From positions 160,001-224,000 of the forward strand of contig CAJNDS010002696.1 in assembly GCA_905221605.1 (NCBI GenBank): DNA of 64,000 bases, given 5' to 3'. The position numbers were made by a program, and so were the translations under genes. The notes beneath the pieces were generated by a model that was not told where the DNA came from, made no database searches, and was given only the letters and a program-made list of their open reading frames with translations. Below are positions 10,781 through 21,446 of the stretch, piece after piece. The stretch is from Symbiodinium natans (Eukaryota > Sar > Dinophyceae > Suessiales > Symbiodiniaceae). Each line of letters starts with the position of its first letter. The stretch's first letter is position 1.

Positions 10781-11313
10781 AAAGGTTTAGGAGGACCCAG
10801 AGTGGGCCCTTATTCCCTTTTTTTTTCCGGGCTTCGGAAAATCCGGACATCGGAAGGAATATTTCCACTATGAATGAAAGCCGTTTTCGCCACCTGGACA
10901 GATAAAAGGATACTGTTTCCAAGCAAATTCAATCTGTCCATCGCAAGATCAGGAAGAAATATTGGAAGATTGCGATCGCCCTGCCCGTTCGTTACATGCA
11001 ATCTCCACGCGGGCTTGCCTCTGCACTTCGTGGAATAGAGGATGCTAAGACATTCAGGAGAACTCTCATCACATAAAGAGACGAGCGCGGAGAGAAGAAT
11101 ATAAATCGTGTTATTACCGCGGGAGAAAAGAAGAGATAAATTGCCCGCGGGAAAGCTCAGAATACATTATATTGAAGTTGCCTGTCATTGTATTCCTTGC
11201 CGTGTACATACATATATATATATATATATAGATATGTGTATATATAAGGTCTTTCAGCACGCTCGTTTATTTCTCATAAACTGTGCTCACGGAGGGGTTC
11301 AGGTGCCTTATCC

Positions 11314-11412
11314 TAAAGGGCCCATGTTCCTGTGTAGTATATGCTTGGGCCTCATACATGGGAGGCTCCTCTAGAGTAGCTTCAGGGACTGTATAGGTAC
11401 ATGGACCCCTTG
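11314..11412 (+). mobile_element. MITE-like element, family 4
   Basis: About 99 bp; AAAGGGCCCATGTTCCTGTG at left and TATAGGTACATGGACCCCTT at right. Confidence 0.65.
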
Positions 11413-11609
11413 TGAGGAGCGGACCTCAGTCCGAAACCCTGAACCCTAAACCCCAAACCCAATCCCTAAACCCTAAAACCCTAAACCCTCTAATCCCCAA
11501 GCCTTTTTGGTATGGGACATCGGGTCCATTAGCATGGTCCCTTACCTTCTTTCAAGAGTTTTGAAGTATGGGGTGTGGGCCCTTGGTTTTTATGCGCAGT
11601 TTCAGGGGT

Positions 11610-11685
11610 GTATATATATATATATCTATATATATATATATATATATCTATATATATATATATCTATATATATATATATATATGT
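11610..11685. repeat. TA dinucleotide block
   Basis: (TA)n interrupted by four TC steps. A shorter tract is at 11213-11243; others at 30276-30322, 32683-32708 and 51119-51152. Confidence 0.95.
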
Positions 11686-11768
11686 ATGCAGAAATAAGGG
11701 GGTCTTCGTGTCAGGGCCCAGACTAGGGGACCGTGCAACTACTCTAAACCCTCAACCCGTAGCCCGAA

Positions 11769-11900
11769 ACCCTAAACACCCTAAACCCTAAACACTAAAC
11801 CCTACACCCTACACCCTACACCCTAAACCCTAAACCCTAAACCCTAAACCCTAAACCCTAAACCCTAAACCCTAAACCCTAAACCCTAAACCCTAAACCC
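11769..11900 (-). repeat. Telomere-type array (CCCTAAA with CCCTACA variants), about 19 units
   Basis: The left part has CCCTACA units, the right part is clean. Lies just after the TA-rich block at 11610-11685. Confidence 0.95.
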
Positions 11901-12004
11901 CAACTCCTAAACCCACATTTTGCTACGAGGTCTGAGACCGGCGTGTCCCCACCAAGGCGTGGGTCCCTGGCACAGGGTTGTGGGGTCTTCCTGGGACCCC
12001 AGAG

Positions 12005-12102
12005 TAGGGTTTAGGGTTTAGGGTTTAGGGTTTAGGGTTTAGGGTTTAGGGTTTAGGGTTTAGGGTTTAGGGTTTAGGGTTTAGGGTTTAGGGTTTAGGG
12101 TT
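12005..12102 (+). repeat. Telomere-type array (TTTAGGG), 14 units
   Basis: Perfect units; faces the array at 11769-11900 across about 100 bp of unique DNA. Confidence 0.97.
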
Positions 12103-12125
12103 AGTGTATCTATAGGGCTCTCCAG

Positions 12126-12201
12126 GGAGACCCGCTCATCCACCAACTAGCCCAAGAAATGGGAACCTCCTCCGTCGAAGCCCTGAAAAGTTGGCGCGGA
12201 G
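12126..12201 (+). other. Exon-like piece with good borders
   Basis: CTCTCCAG|GGAGAC at left, GCGGAG|GTAGCC at right. Reads GDPLIHQLAQEMGTSSVEAL then KSWRG. Lies between a TTTAGGG and a CCCTAAA array. Unrecognised. Confidence 0.3.
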
Positions 12202-12470
12202 GTAGCCCTAAACCCTAAACACCCTAAACCCTAAACCCTAAAGGGTTCAACCCGAAACGCCCAAACCTTTTATTTCAGACCGAACGAAACCCATACGGGG
12301 TGTAAGGAGGGAATTGTAGAAGGAACCCTTAATCTTATTCCCCGATATAACCCCTATATATACCTTATATAGTCCTATATACTTAAGTAGCCCCTAAATA
12401 ACCCCCAAGGTCCCTTATAAGGGTCTCTCCTTTCGTCCCTTGAAACCCCAAGATTCGGAAACGCTGACCC

Positions 12471-12550
12471 TACTTGGAGGTTCACTGGTACTCAAGTAGG
12501 TTAGAAGTAGACGGATCATTCGGGTTAAACGTACCAACGAAGCTCCAAGT
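12471..12550 (+). mobile_element. MITE-like element, family 2, short copy
   Basis: 80 bp; left end TACTTGGAGGTTCACTGGTA, right end decayed to CGTACCAACGAAGCTCCAAG. Confidence 0.65.
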
Positions 12551-13286
12551 TTTGAGCCCCACCCTAAACCCTAAGCCCTAAGCCTGAAACCCTAAACCCT
12601 ACATCGCGACATTCCCTAGACCTTTTAGGGCTCCCCGTGTCCCTTTCGGCCGGTGCCGTCGCCCTGCGCCATCTTCTTCCGAACGTTGAAAAGCCCAAGC
12701 CCAAAACCCTAGGGTTTAGGGTTTAGGGTTTAGGGTTTAATTATATCCTACAAGCCCCTGAGAAACCAAAACTCTGAACTCCGCAACAGGCTTAGTGGAT
12801 TTCAGCTTTTCAAGGAGGGTTAGGACTACAGATTTAAGCATGAGGGTCATGGGGTATAGGGTGGCGGTTTTTAAAATTTGGGACTCAGAGGCTTCCGATC
12901 CAGAGATACCCGGGGGCTTTTGTCCAAAACCGGGTGCTCGCATGGTCTCTGCATCAATGGCCCCATGTGCTCCAGGTTCCGAAGAAGCCCTGAAAATCCA
13001 CCTAAGACCCTAAGCCCTATAACTCCTCTAAAGCCCGAAGCCCTAAACCCTTCTAGCCCTTAGCCCTAAGCCCTAAAATCCAAAGCCCGAAACCCGAAAC
13101 CCCAAACCCTAAACCCTAAACCCTAAACCCTAAACCCTAAACCCTGTAAGCCCTAAACCCTCAAACCTCCAACCCATAAAGCGGGGTCGTGCCCCATCGA
13201 GTCCTTGATGTCGTAATCCATCCAGCTCTCAACCAAAGCTCTAAGACCAACCCCGAAAGTCCGAAAGCCCCATAATGAAGGGTTCA

Positions 13287-13377
13287 GGGTTTAGGGTTTA
13301 GGGTTTAGGGTTTAGGGTTTAGGGTTTGGGGTTTAGGGTTTAGGGTTTAGGGCTAGGGTTTAGGGCTAGGGTTTAGG
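13287..13377 (+). repeat. Telomere-type array (TTTAGGG), about 13 units
   Basis: Mixed TTTAGGG, TTTGGGG and GCTAGGG units. A second run at 13520-13590 follows after a GC-rich Lys/Pro-coding stretch. Confidence 0.93.
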
Positions 13378-13924
13378 CTTGAGGGTTGAGAGGGCCCTAC
13401 AAACCACCCGACAAACTTGTCAAAAAGCCCTCGAAGCCCATGGGCCGGAAGCACGCCTCGACCCCGCTGGCGCGGCCGCAGTCGGCGCCGCCGCGGCGTT
13501 GGGGGCCCCGGGGTGTTCAGGGTTTAGGGTTTAGGGTTTCGGGTTTAGGGTTTAGGGTTTATTTAGGGTTTAGGGTTTAGGGTTTAGGGTTGGCCGAGGG
13601 CTGAAGGTTTGTATTTCGTAGGTTCACAGGGTTTTGGGGTTTGTAATTTCAGGCTTAGAGAATGCTCAGGGTTTGGGGCTGACAGGGTGGTTTCGGGCTG
13701 GGGTTTGTTGGGCTGAAGGCTGTAGAGGGTTTCGAGTTTCGGATTTAGTGACACCCGAAGCCCTAAACAGTCCTAAACCCTAGTTAGGGATCGCGCACCT
13801 TAGACACTTGGTGCTGTGACAAAGGAAGGGTTGAATTTTTATGGTTAACAATGAGTCCCTCTACCCGAATTTTACAGTTTAGGGTTTCTGCTACAGCAGT
13901 GAACCCTGCACCCTAAATTTGAGA

Positions 13925-13997
13925 CCCTAAATCCTAAACCCCAAACCCCAAACCCCAAACCCCAAACCCCAAACCCTAAACCCTAAACCCTAAACCT
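13925..13997 (-). repeat. Telomere-type array (CCCCAAA then CCCTAAA), 10 units
   Basis: The first half is a homogeneous CCCCAAA variant block, then CCCTAAA, so the variant spread locally. Confidence 0.93.
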
Positions 13998-14282
13998 TGA
14001 ACCTCGACCTACTACTCACAAGCCTCTGATATATGATATACGCATGAGGAATCAAGGCCCTGAACCGCCAGCCGTTCCATGTGGACGGATTCAGACCCCC
14101 AAACCCTAAACCCTCAACCCTCAACCCTAAACCCTAAACCCTAAACCTACTATGTGTCTAAGGCCCCCCTCCCCAAAAACAAATAAGAAAATATTCGTTC
14201 TCATGAGGTCAATATTGGGAGTATTTTTTTGTTTCATTTTTCTTGGGGGTTCTGAAGCAAATAGTAGAAAGAGGCCCAAGCC

Positions 14283-14347
14283 TTGGGATGTTCCCCCTTG
14301 CATTATAATTCTTATCAAGGACTGTTAAAGTATAAGGGGGAACATGC
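14283..14347 (+). mobile_element. MITE-like element, family 1, shortened and cut by a telomere array
   Basis: 65 bp; left end intact, right end stops at GGGGGAACATG where CAAACCCTAAACCC begins. Partial copies also lie at about 1401-1421 and 4095-4169. Confidence 0.7.
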
Positions 14348-14348
14348 A

Positions 14349-14463
14349 AACCCTAAACCCTAAACCCTAAACCCTAAACCCTAAACCCTAAACCCTAAAC
14401 CCTAAACCCTAAACCCTAAACCCTAAACCCTAAACCCTAAACCCTAAACCCTAAACCCTAAAC
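14349..14463 (-). repeat. Telomere-type array (CCCTAAA), 16 units
   Basis: Perfect array. Its left edge cuts a MITE-like element at GGGGGAACATG|CAAACCC. Confidence 0.97.
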
Positions 14464-14474
14464 GCTTTCGGGAG

Positions 14475-14516
14475 GTCGCGCCGAAGCTCTTGATGCTCGT
14501 TGTGGCCTGGCTGGGC
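14475..14516 (+). other. Exon-like piece
   Basis: GGGAG|GTCGCG at left and CTGGGC|GTAAGA (consensus donor) at right, between opposite telomere arrays of 16 and 17 units. Confidence 0.25.
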
Positions 14517-14553
14517 GTAAGACTGCCTTGGCCCAAGAGGTACCTGCAGAGTG

Positions 14554-14675
14554 GTTTAGGGTTTAGGGTTTGGGGTTTAGGGTTTAGGGTTTGGGGTTTA
14601 GGGTTTAGGGTTTAGGGTTTAGGGTTTAGGGTTTAGGGTTTAGGGTTTAGGGTTTAGGGTTTAGGGTTTAGGGTT
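14554..14675 (+). repeat. Telomere-type array (TTTAGGG), 17 units
   Basis: Two TTTGGGG units, the rest perfect. Its right edge replaces the left end of a small BamHI-type inverted-repeat element. Confidence 0.97.
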
Positions 14676-14800
14676 CCAAAAACTGAACCCCCAAGTAGTA
14701 CCCCGTACTACTATTGGGTTATTCTTGGGAACCCTTCAGTTTGGGATCCTCCCAGGGGTCTGAGTTTGGGGCTTAACTTGGGGGGTTTAAGGATTACAGG

Positions 14801-14908
14801 TTGGGATGTTCCCCCTTATACTTTACTAACAGTCCTTAATAGGGATTAGAGTAACCCCCTCTTATAGTCCCTACTGAGGACTGTTAGTAGAAGGGGGGAA
14901 GATCCCAA
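14801..14908 (+). mobile_element. MITE-like element, family 1 (TTGGGATGTTCCCCC ends)
   Basis: 108 bp; left end TTGGGATGTTCCCCCTTATA, then ACTAACAGTCCTTA; the right end is the inverse (GACTGTTAGTA...GGGGGGAAGATCCCAA). Folds into an almost full-length hairpin. Confidence 0.8.
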
Positions 14909-15060
14909 GATTGAGTGTTTAGGATTCAAGGCTTTATGGGGATTAGGAATGGTAGGAAACCCTCAACCCTAAACCCTAAACCCTAGGCTTCTAGGGGTTT
15001 ATAAGCAGGGGCAGAGGGCTCAAAAAGCTTGGCACCCATGATGGGTTTGCCCAATCATAA

Positions 15061-15285
<225 letters not shown>

Positions 15286-15510
15286 GTAGCACTAGTAGTA
15301 CTAGTAGTACTAGTAGTACTAGTCGTACTCGTAGTACTCGTAGTACTAGTAGTACTAGAAGTACTAGTAGTACTAGTAGCACTAGTAGTACTAGTAGTGC
15401 TAGTAGTACTAGCTAATAGTACTAGTAGTACTAGCTAGTAGTACTAGTAGTACTGGCTAGTAGTACTAGTAGTACTAGCTAGTAGTACTAGTAGTACTGG
15501 TACTAACTAG
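15286..15510. repeat. Palindromic 9-base array (TAGTAGTAC)
   Basis: AGTACT and ACTAGT palindromes alternate through the tract, so each unit is largely self-complementary. It arises by a phase change from the AGT microsatellite on its left and returns to AGT/CGT on its right. Confidence 0.9.
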
Positions 15511-15573
15511 TAGTAGTAGTAGTAGTAGTCGTCGTCGTCGTCGTCGTCGTCGTAATAGGAGTAGTAGGAGTAG

Positions 15574-15636
<63 letters not shown>

Positions 15637-15690
15637 GAGTAGTAGTAGTAGTAGTAGCAGTAGTAGTAGGAGCAGCAGCAGCAGCTTTTT
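15511..15690 (+). repeat. Second AGT/CGT triplet microsatellite
   Basis: AGT, then CGT, then AGT with AGG interruptions, ending AGCAGCAGCAGC. Confidence 0.95.
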
Positions 15691-16619
15691 TTGTTAATCA
15701 AATCAAACCAACAAAGAAGCACATCAGAACATTGAGGTGGTTAACGCACTGACATCGGATACTTCAGCGGCTGAAGGGCTGTAGACTTAGGTGCTGGCAG
15801 CGCTTGCGAAGCAACCTGTCTGTGAAGCACGTCGCCCAGCAAGAGGCCTTCTTTGGCTTGCTTTTGTTAAGGAACTTGAGGTCGGTTACCGTATCGCCAT
15901 ACTCAGAGTACTATATCATTTTCTGTTTAACCCTAGCCCAACTTACTTTTTGGTTTTTTGTGCAAGAACCCATCGTGGCAGCTCTTACCACGAGAAGGGT
16001 TTCAACTTGCCCCAGCAAGCCTTCGCGTGCGGGGCGCCCCGAACTTCCCATGATGATCGACATAAACCCGAAACCCTGAACCCACAGCCCTAAATCCTAA
16101 ACCTCAAACCCTATCTCTAAACCCTAAACTCTAAACCTCAAACCCTAACCCTGAACACTAAACCCCAAGCAGCCCTCAGCATGAATTCTCACCCAAAACC
16201 GCGACGCAAGAGACACCACATCCAGTGAAGGCTTGACGCAGGGTTTGGGTCGGGATAGGGGGTTGACGGTCTAGAAGTTTAGGATTAGGGTTCAGGGTTT
16301 AGGATATTTAGAGGTTAGGGCACAGAGGGTTTATGGCTTAGTGAGGGTTTAGGGTTTGGGAGCATGCGCCTGCAAGCGCTGGACAGTTCAGTGTTTCTCA
16401 AAACCCATGGAGGATTGCACTTAGGAAGTCCTAAGGAAACCCCTAGGAATCCCTACGGGATACACGGGATCCCAGTTTTGAAACACCCAACTATTACTAT
16501 GTTCAGCGTTTGTAAGTGGAAGTTGATCGTCGCAGCCACTGGCTCTTGTTGCATCCCATCAACCAGAGCCCTGAACCCTAAACCCCCCCTAAAAGAGGCT
16601 TCGGATATGGGTCAAAACC

Positions 16620-17030
16620 AGGGGCAAGAAAGGACCACGGCGCTCCGGGCCAGACTCCGGCAACTGGACCTACTGGACCACAGAGACTTGGGGAAGTCAG
16701 TGGGACAGTCAAGCCTGGAATGGGTCGTCCTATGGTGACGAGTGGGGCAACAACAATCAGTATGCCCAGGGATATGCGTGGCAAGAGCAGGAAGCTTGGC
16801 TATCCCCACAAGAAGAGTTGAAGAGCATGGCGCAGAAACTTAGGGATACTTGGAAATACTTTCTGGTTTTTTTGGGCACTTTAATTCCCAAGAAACAGCA
16901 AAAATCACAATCTTTTGCCAGGGTTCCAAGTTCAGTATAGGAAAGCACAGCAGATCTATTCCGACCTGCCGGCCACTGGGAAGAAGATCTGGAAGGCATT
17001 GCAGCAGTGCATTTCCAGTACGTTGTCCGG
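16620..17030 (+). CDS. Possible two-exon gene fragment, Trp/Gln-rich
   Basis: Exon 1 to 16865 reads ...GPDSGNWTYWTTETWGSQWD, SQAWNGSSYGDEWGNNNQYA, then SPQEELKSMAQKLRDTWKYF. A 75 bp intron (16866-16940; CTG|GTTTTTTT to TTCAGTATAG|G) would join it in phase to exon 2 from 16941: ESTADLFRPAGHWEEDLEGI, AAVHFQYVVR, which runs into a TTTAGGG array at about 17031. Trp-rich, Gln/Asn-rich N-termini occur in dinoflagellate retroelement gag proteins, so it may be a gag remnant. No domain recognised; splicing is inferred. Confidence 0.4.
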
Positions 17031-17156
17031 GTTTAGGGTTTAGGGTTTAGGGTTTAGGGTTTAGGGTTTAGGGTTTAGGGTTCGCAGGAGTTGTGCATTT
17101 CGAGCGGGCGTTGAGGCTTGAGCTGGAGACCCAGATCGGTGCCTGGGACCCAGATC

Positions 17157-17262
17157 CTAAGGGTCCATGTACCTATATGGTATATACTTGGGCCCTGAAG
17201 CTACATAGGAACCCCTTTAAGGCCCCTAAGTATCTGCTAAAAAGGTACATGGACCCTTTGGG
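17157..17262 (+). mobile_element. MITE-like element, family 4
   Basis: 106 bp; TAAGGGTCCATGTACCTATA at left and AAGGTACATGGACCCTTT at right. Confidence 0.78.
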
Positions 17263-17267
17263 AAAGT

Positions 17268-17357
17268 AGGCCCTTATTCCCTTTTTGGGATGTTTGGGTC
17301 CTCTTATAAGCCACTTTACAGCCACAAAAGGGGCCACCCTTGTTTATATTCCTAGGG
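17268..17357 (+). mobile_element. Dispersed element, family 10 (GGCCCTTATTCCCTTTTTGGG)
   Basis: About 90 bp: TTCCCTTTTTGGGATGTTTG, TTATAAGCC, CAAAAGGGGCCACCC and TATTCCTAGG. Other copies at about 5353-5470, 21655-21750 and 63505-63645 (the last split by a telomere array), plus an end at 10794-10820. Confidence 0.65.
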
Positions 17358-17401
17358 TTTAGGTTTTTAGGGTTTAGGGTTTAGGGTTAATAGGGTACAG
17401 G

Positions 17402-17515
17402 CTACTCCTGGGTCTAGGTGCCTGCGACCTTCAGCGCCAAGCTGGGTCCCAGTGGCTCCTGCAGTTGGGCGGACGGACGTTCTACGTGTCTGTTCGCTCC
17501 GAGGTTCATGGGTGG
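17402..17515 (+). other. Exon-like piece
   Basis: 38 open codons: LLLGLGACDLQRQAGSQWLL, QLGGRTFYVSVRSEVHGW. Followed by GTGGGG and a TTTAGGG array. Unrecognised. Confidence 0.3.
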
Positions 17516-17634
17516 GGTTTAGGGTTTAGGGGTTAGGGTTTAGGGTTTAGGGTTTAGGGTTCCCCCTTGAATAACCTTAATTGGGCTTAATCAGCCTTAA
17601 ACAGCCTTCACCATAGGGGGAAATTTAGGTGGGG

Positions 17635-17730
17635 TACTTGGAGGTTCATGGTACTTCTTAACTATAACTGCACCTATGACCCACTGAGAACAACTACAAT
17701 TGGTTAACAAGCACCATGAACCTCCAAGTA
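17635..17730 (+). mobile_element. MITE-like element, family 2
   Basis: 96 bp with both inverted ends; its right end (CCTCCAAGTA) is followed closely by the CCCCTAAA array. Confidence 0.8.
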
Positions 17731-17740
17731 GTATAGATAA

Positions 17741-17876
17741 ACCCCTAAACCCCTAAACCCCTAAACCCCTAAACCCCTAAACCCCTAAACCCCTAAACCC
17801 CTAAACCCCTAAACCCCTAAACCCTAAACCCCTAAACCCTTAACCCTAAACCCTTAACCCCTTAACCCTAAACCCT
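17741..17876 (-). repeat. Variant telomere-type array with 8-base unit CCCCTAAA
   Basis: About ten consecutive CCCCTAAA octamers, then mixed CCCTAAA, CCCTTAA and CCCCTTAA. Octamer homogeneity implies local amplification of the variant rather than random decay. Confidence 0.95.
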
Positions 17877-17903
17877 GGGGGGTAGTGGGGGAAGCCGTGG
17901 GAG

Positions 17904-17974
17904 GTCCTCGGCGACTACGGTGCGGAGCTCCTCACAGCCCTCAGAGAGAACTCACGGACAGCGACTCACCATTG
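17904..17974 (+). other. Exon-like piece with good borders
   Basis: GTGGGAG|GTCC at left, CCATTG|GTTAGT at right. Reads VLGDYGAELLTALRENSRTA then THHW. Confidence 0.3.
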
Positions 17975-18120
17975 GTTAGTTAGGGTTTATAGGGAATATA
18001 GGGTGCTTATAGGGTTTTTAGGGTTGAGGGTGGAAGTTTTAGGCATGAGCCCTCTTCATCCCCATAGGAATCGTTTTAAGAGACTTTTTTGGGTCTAGAG
18101 TTTCCAAAGCAAATGTTCGG

Positions 18121-18295
18121 GTGAAGAGGGGCCTGCTGCTTAACGGAGCAGGCTGGCTACGTGACTTAGCCAATGGGGAGATGGACGAGGAGGATTTCCT
18201 GGAGGCAGCAAGGATGGGTGCCTTCGATGACGAAGGCAAACGCAGTGGCAAAGGGAAGATGAGTGAAGGCAAGGGAGGAGGACGATGCCCCGTGT
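18121..18295 (+). CDS. Possible exon, acidic then Cys-containing
   Basis: Frame from GTG at 18121: KRGLLLNGAGWLRDLANGEM, DEEDFLEAARMGAFDDEGKR, then a Lys/Gly-rich linker and RCPVC. A consensus donor GTAAGA starts at 18296; without splicing the frame runs into the CCCTAAA array at 18320. The acidic helix followed by a basic Gly/Lys linker is protein-like. Unrecognised. Confidence 0.35.
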
Positions 18296-18319
18296 GTAAG
18301 AAGAGCCTAAGTGACTTGC

Positions 18320-18394
18320 CTAAACCCTAAACCCTAAACCCTAAACCCTAAACCCTAAATCCTAAACCCTAAACCCTAAACCCTAAACCCTAAA
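18320..18394 (-). repeat. Telomere-type array (CCCTAAA), 11 units
   Basis: Starts inside the reading frame of the exon-like piece at 18121-18330, whose last codons are repeat-derived. Confidence 0.95.
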
Positions 18395-18761
18395 CTGTTT
18401 TTGGATTAGTTGGGAATGGGTGGGAATGAGCTATCCCTCACCATCCTTAGGGAAATGTCCTTTAAGGAAGCCCTTCAAGGAATGGTCCATGTCCTGCAGC
18501 CTAATTCAAGCCAACGCCTGTTAATATCCTAAGCCATAAACCCGAATTTTTCCCTTGTCAAATCCTAACCCTAAACCCTAAACCCTAGACCCTAGACCCT
18601 ATAGACCCTAGACCCTAGAAACTAAACCCTTCCCAGTCCTAACCAATGGTAAGGTGAAGACCGCCTTAGCGGGAAGCACATGTGCAAGATCGTTGCGACG
18701 TTTCATTGCTGTGGGAAGTGGACTAGCCACTTGGGACGGTTTAGGATTTGGGGCTTGGGAA

Positions 18762-18925
18762 TTACGCTTCAAGGAGAACAAAAACTCCCCATCAGCTGCC
18801 AGTCAGAGCGCTCCCTCAGGGGCGACCCCGTCGGAGTATACGCCGTCAAAGCCACCAGGATTCCCGGTCAGGGATCCCGTCAGAGGTTTCCCCCAGCTCC
18901 CCCGTCAGGGCGGGTGCGTCACATT
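18762..18925 (+). other. Exon-like piece, Pro/Ser-rich
   Basis: Reads FKENKNSPSAASQSAPSGAT, PSEYTPSKPPGFPVRDPVRG. A motif close to GAAGTGGACWAGCCACTYGG occurs both at 18715 and at 19353, bracketing this region. Confidence 0.25.
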
Positions 18926-19654
18926 TTTTCGGATTTATAACGGGCAAAATGCAAGGCCTTCATTAGACAACCCTAAACCTGACCAAGGTCATAAACTGGG
19001 TGGGTCGCTTGGGCAGAGCACTGAGCCTGGCCTCAAACCCAAAACTATAAACCATACTGCAAACCCTAACCGTCCCGAGTGGCTTGCCCACATCCGGCTT
19101 TGGCCAAAACCTTCCAGCTTCAGATATTCCCAAAATGTTCCAAAGTCTTCCCTACATCTTCCAAAGTCGTCCAAACCGCGCCCACATTTTTCAACATGCT
19201 CAAAATCAAGGGGGGCCCCCCCCCCCCCCAAGCTTTTGGGGTCACGCAGTTCTGGTGCACCCAGCACACTTCGCTGCGACTGTCACGACAGCTCCGGTGC
19301 CTGCTGTCGCCGCTGCGCAAGGCAGCGCCCGTGGCTCGCTCAGTTGGTTGTGAGAAGTGGACAAGCCACTCGGGAGGGTTCGGGGTTTGGTTTTCTGGTT
19401 TGAGGTTAGGGTTGTGGGATCGGTTTATAGTGTTTTGCAGTATTGTTTGGGGTCTCTAGGGTTTCGGGTGTAGGGTTAGGGTTTGGTTTTAAGGATGTTT
19501 AAGGTTCGAGTTTTGGGGTTTAGGCCACTCTGGACGCCACAACCTCGAAGAGGGTCGAGTCATGGGTCAGCGATGCAAGCAGTGTGGTGAATATGGCACT
19601 CCGTCGGAGACACCTGGCTGAGCAGCACCAAAGCATTCTAATCTAGAGGTCGGC

Positions 19655-19745
19655 AGAATTACTCATAGTATTCCCTTATGGTCCCTTTATAATTATACTA
19701 TAATAACCCCCCAAAACCCTATTCTAATTCTTAAAGCTCCTAGAT
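19655..19745 (+). mobile_element. Dispersed element, family 9
   Basis: Contains TATTCCCTTATGGTCCCTTT, ATACTATAATAACCCCCC and CCCTATTCTAATTC. Related to 29525-29612 and, inverted, to 58008-58108. Confidence 0.55.
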
Positions 19746-19883
19746 GACACATTTTCTGGGGCAAGAGGCTGATGAGTTTTGCTTGGGCATCTTGGGTTCC
19801 TGCGTCAGCATTTACGTAGCTTTCAGGGTTCAAGGTCCAGGCCTTAGTTGCTGCATAAGTTGCCCTATTGACGCATCTTGCAG

Positions 19884-19992
19884 TGGGTAAGGAAGTTCAT
19901 GCTGGCTGATGGCTTTAGCGGCGATGGCTTTGAAAAGAAGCCGCACCGGGGAGATCTTTGTGAAGCCTGCGAGCGCTATGGCAACTGTCGAG
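19884..19992 (+). other. Exon-like piece with Cys motif
   Basis: CATCTTGCAG|TGG at left and CTGTCGAG|GTGCGT at right. Reads WVRKFMLADGFSGDGFEKKP, HRGDLCEACERYGNCR; the Cys spacing CxxC...C could bind metal. A further open stretch lies at 20141-20421 in two overlapping frames. Confidence 0.32.
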
Positions 19993-21039
19993 GTGCGTTG
20001 TCCAAAACCTTTGGCTGGCTTCTAGCCCGTAGCCCAAAAACCCGCAAACTGCCGCAAACCAAAACCCTAAGGCTCAGCCGAATTGGCCTTCAAACCCCTG
20101 TCGAGGTGTGTTCTCTAACCCCTTTGAGATATCCATGGCTATGCAGCTGATGTACGACCAGCCCGCGCAGTGGAGGCGTCATGCCAGTGGAAACCTTTGG
20201 CTAACAGAGGTCGAGGATGCCATCGTTGTACTGCAGCCACATGTTTTCGCTTCGGGCTCATGACCCGTGAGGCTTGTGACAGCTTTTCCCTGGGAAATTT
20301 TGACAGTTGTGCTGCTTCCCTTCGCTTGCTTTCAAAACTATACTTTTCAAGGCCTCTCGCTTGTATGCAGGAGATAAAATGCAGTCCGCTGGTTGAAGCT
20401 GTCTCACCCTCTAAAGCCTGAGCCCTACATGCAGAGCCCTGAACCTCACGCCCTTAACCCAAAACCCCCGAACCCCAAACCCTGCGCCCGAAACTTTACC
20501 TAAACTGAAACCCTTCACAAAATACTCCTAATCTTAACCCCTGAATCCTAAACCTCAACCCCTGCCGACCCTCATAAACCGCTGTGTAGAGATGTGGTGT
20601 ATTGTTGGCCTCTTGACACACGTTCACTCTTTTGCAGCTTCAAGCCCCTGACACCTCAGCCCCAAACTCTCACAGAGGGGGTGGGGGGTGGTGGTGGTGG
20701 ATTTCAGTTCGAGGCTTTGCAGCGTTTTCTATACCAGTATGTTATCTGAGTCATGAAAGTTTAGGAACTCCTGACACCCAGTTTTTGAAGACACCACACT
20801 ACAACCCCAAACCCGAAACCCTAAACCCTCATTGGGCGGCAGGCTACCTTCAACCAGACAACACCTACGGCCGTCGCGAGACGGCGGTCCTGCCAGCTAA
20901 GTGGCAGCAGGCCAAAGCACTTCACCCTGGGCAGTCCCTACAAATCGTATGAACCCTATAACTAGAAACACACCCTACACACCCTAAACCTTCCCTACAA
21001 GCCCCGCCATATATGCTGCAGCATCATTGCCCTCCACCC

Positions 21040-21275
21040 CCCACCCTTTGGGGGGGGTGGGGGGGAGGGTGGGGGGGGGTGGGGGGGGGGTGGGGGGGGG
21101 TGGGGGGGGGGTGGGGGGGGGGGGTGGGGTGGGGGGGGGGGTGGGGGCCGGGGGGGGATGGTGGGGGGGGGGGGTGGGGGGGGGGGGGGCGGGGGGGGGG
21201 TTGGGGGGGGGGGGGTTGGTGGGGGGGGGTGGGGGGGGTGGGGGGGGGTGGGGGTGGGGGGTGGGTCGGTGATTC
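21040..21275 (+). repeat. G-run minisatellite (G6-12 separated by T)
   Basis: 235 bp of G6-12 blocks split by T or TT, a few C and A. Gly-rich and Pro-rich frames are open on both strands by composition. Strong G-quadruplex candidate; length is likely uncertain. Confidence 0.95.
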
Positions 21276-21342
21276 GAGAACCGGGATCACACATGCCCCG
21301 TAAGCCCAACGAGCTCTGGACCCTAAGACCGGGCTGTTCAGA

Positions 21343-21446
21343 CCCTAAACCCTAAACCCTAAACCCTAAACCCTAAACCCTCATCCCTAATCCCTCATCC
21401 CTACACCCAGCCCTAAACCCTAAACCCTAAACCCTAAACCCTAAAG
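21343..21446 (-). repeat. Telomere-type array (CCCTAAA), about 12 units with a CCCTCATCCCTAAT patch
   Basis: Two clean runs with a degenerate middle (TCATCCCTAATCCC). Follows the G-run block. Confidence 0.93.

Noticed and set aside
18654-19403. 249-codon + strand frame as one complete host gene
   Set aside because: It starts in telomere-like DNA, changes composition several times and includes a C-run; only short parts look protein-like, so they are listed as an exon-like piece instead.
20995-21355. Gly-rich and Pro-rich frames
   Set aside because: G-run block; five frames are open simultaneously on both strands.
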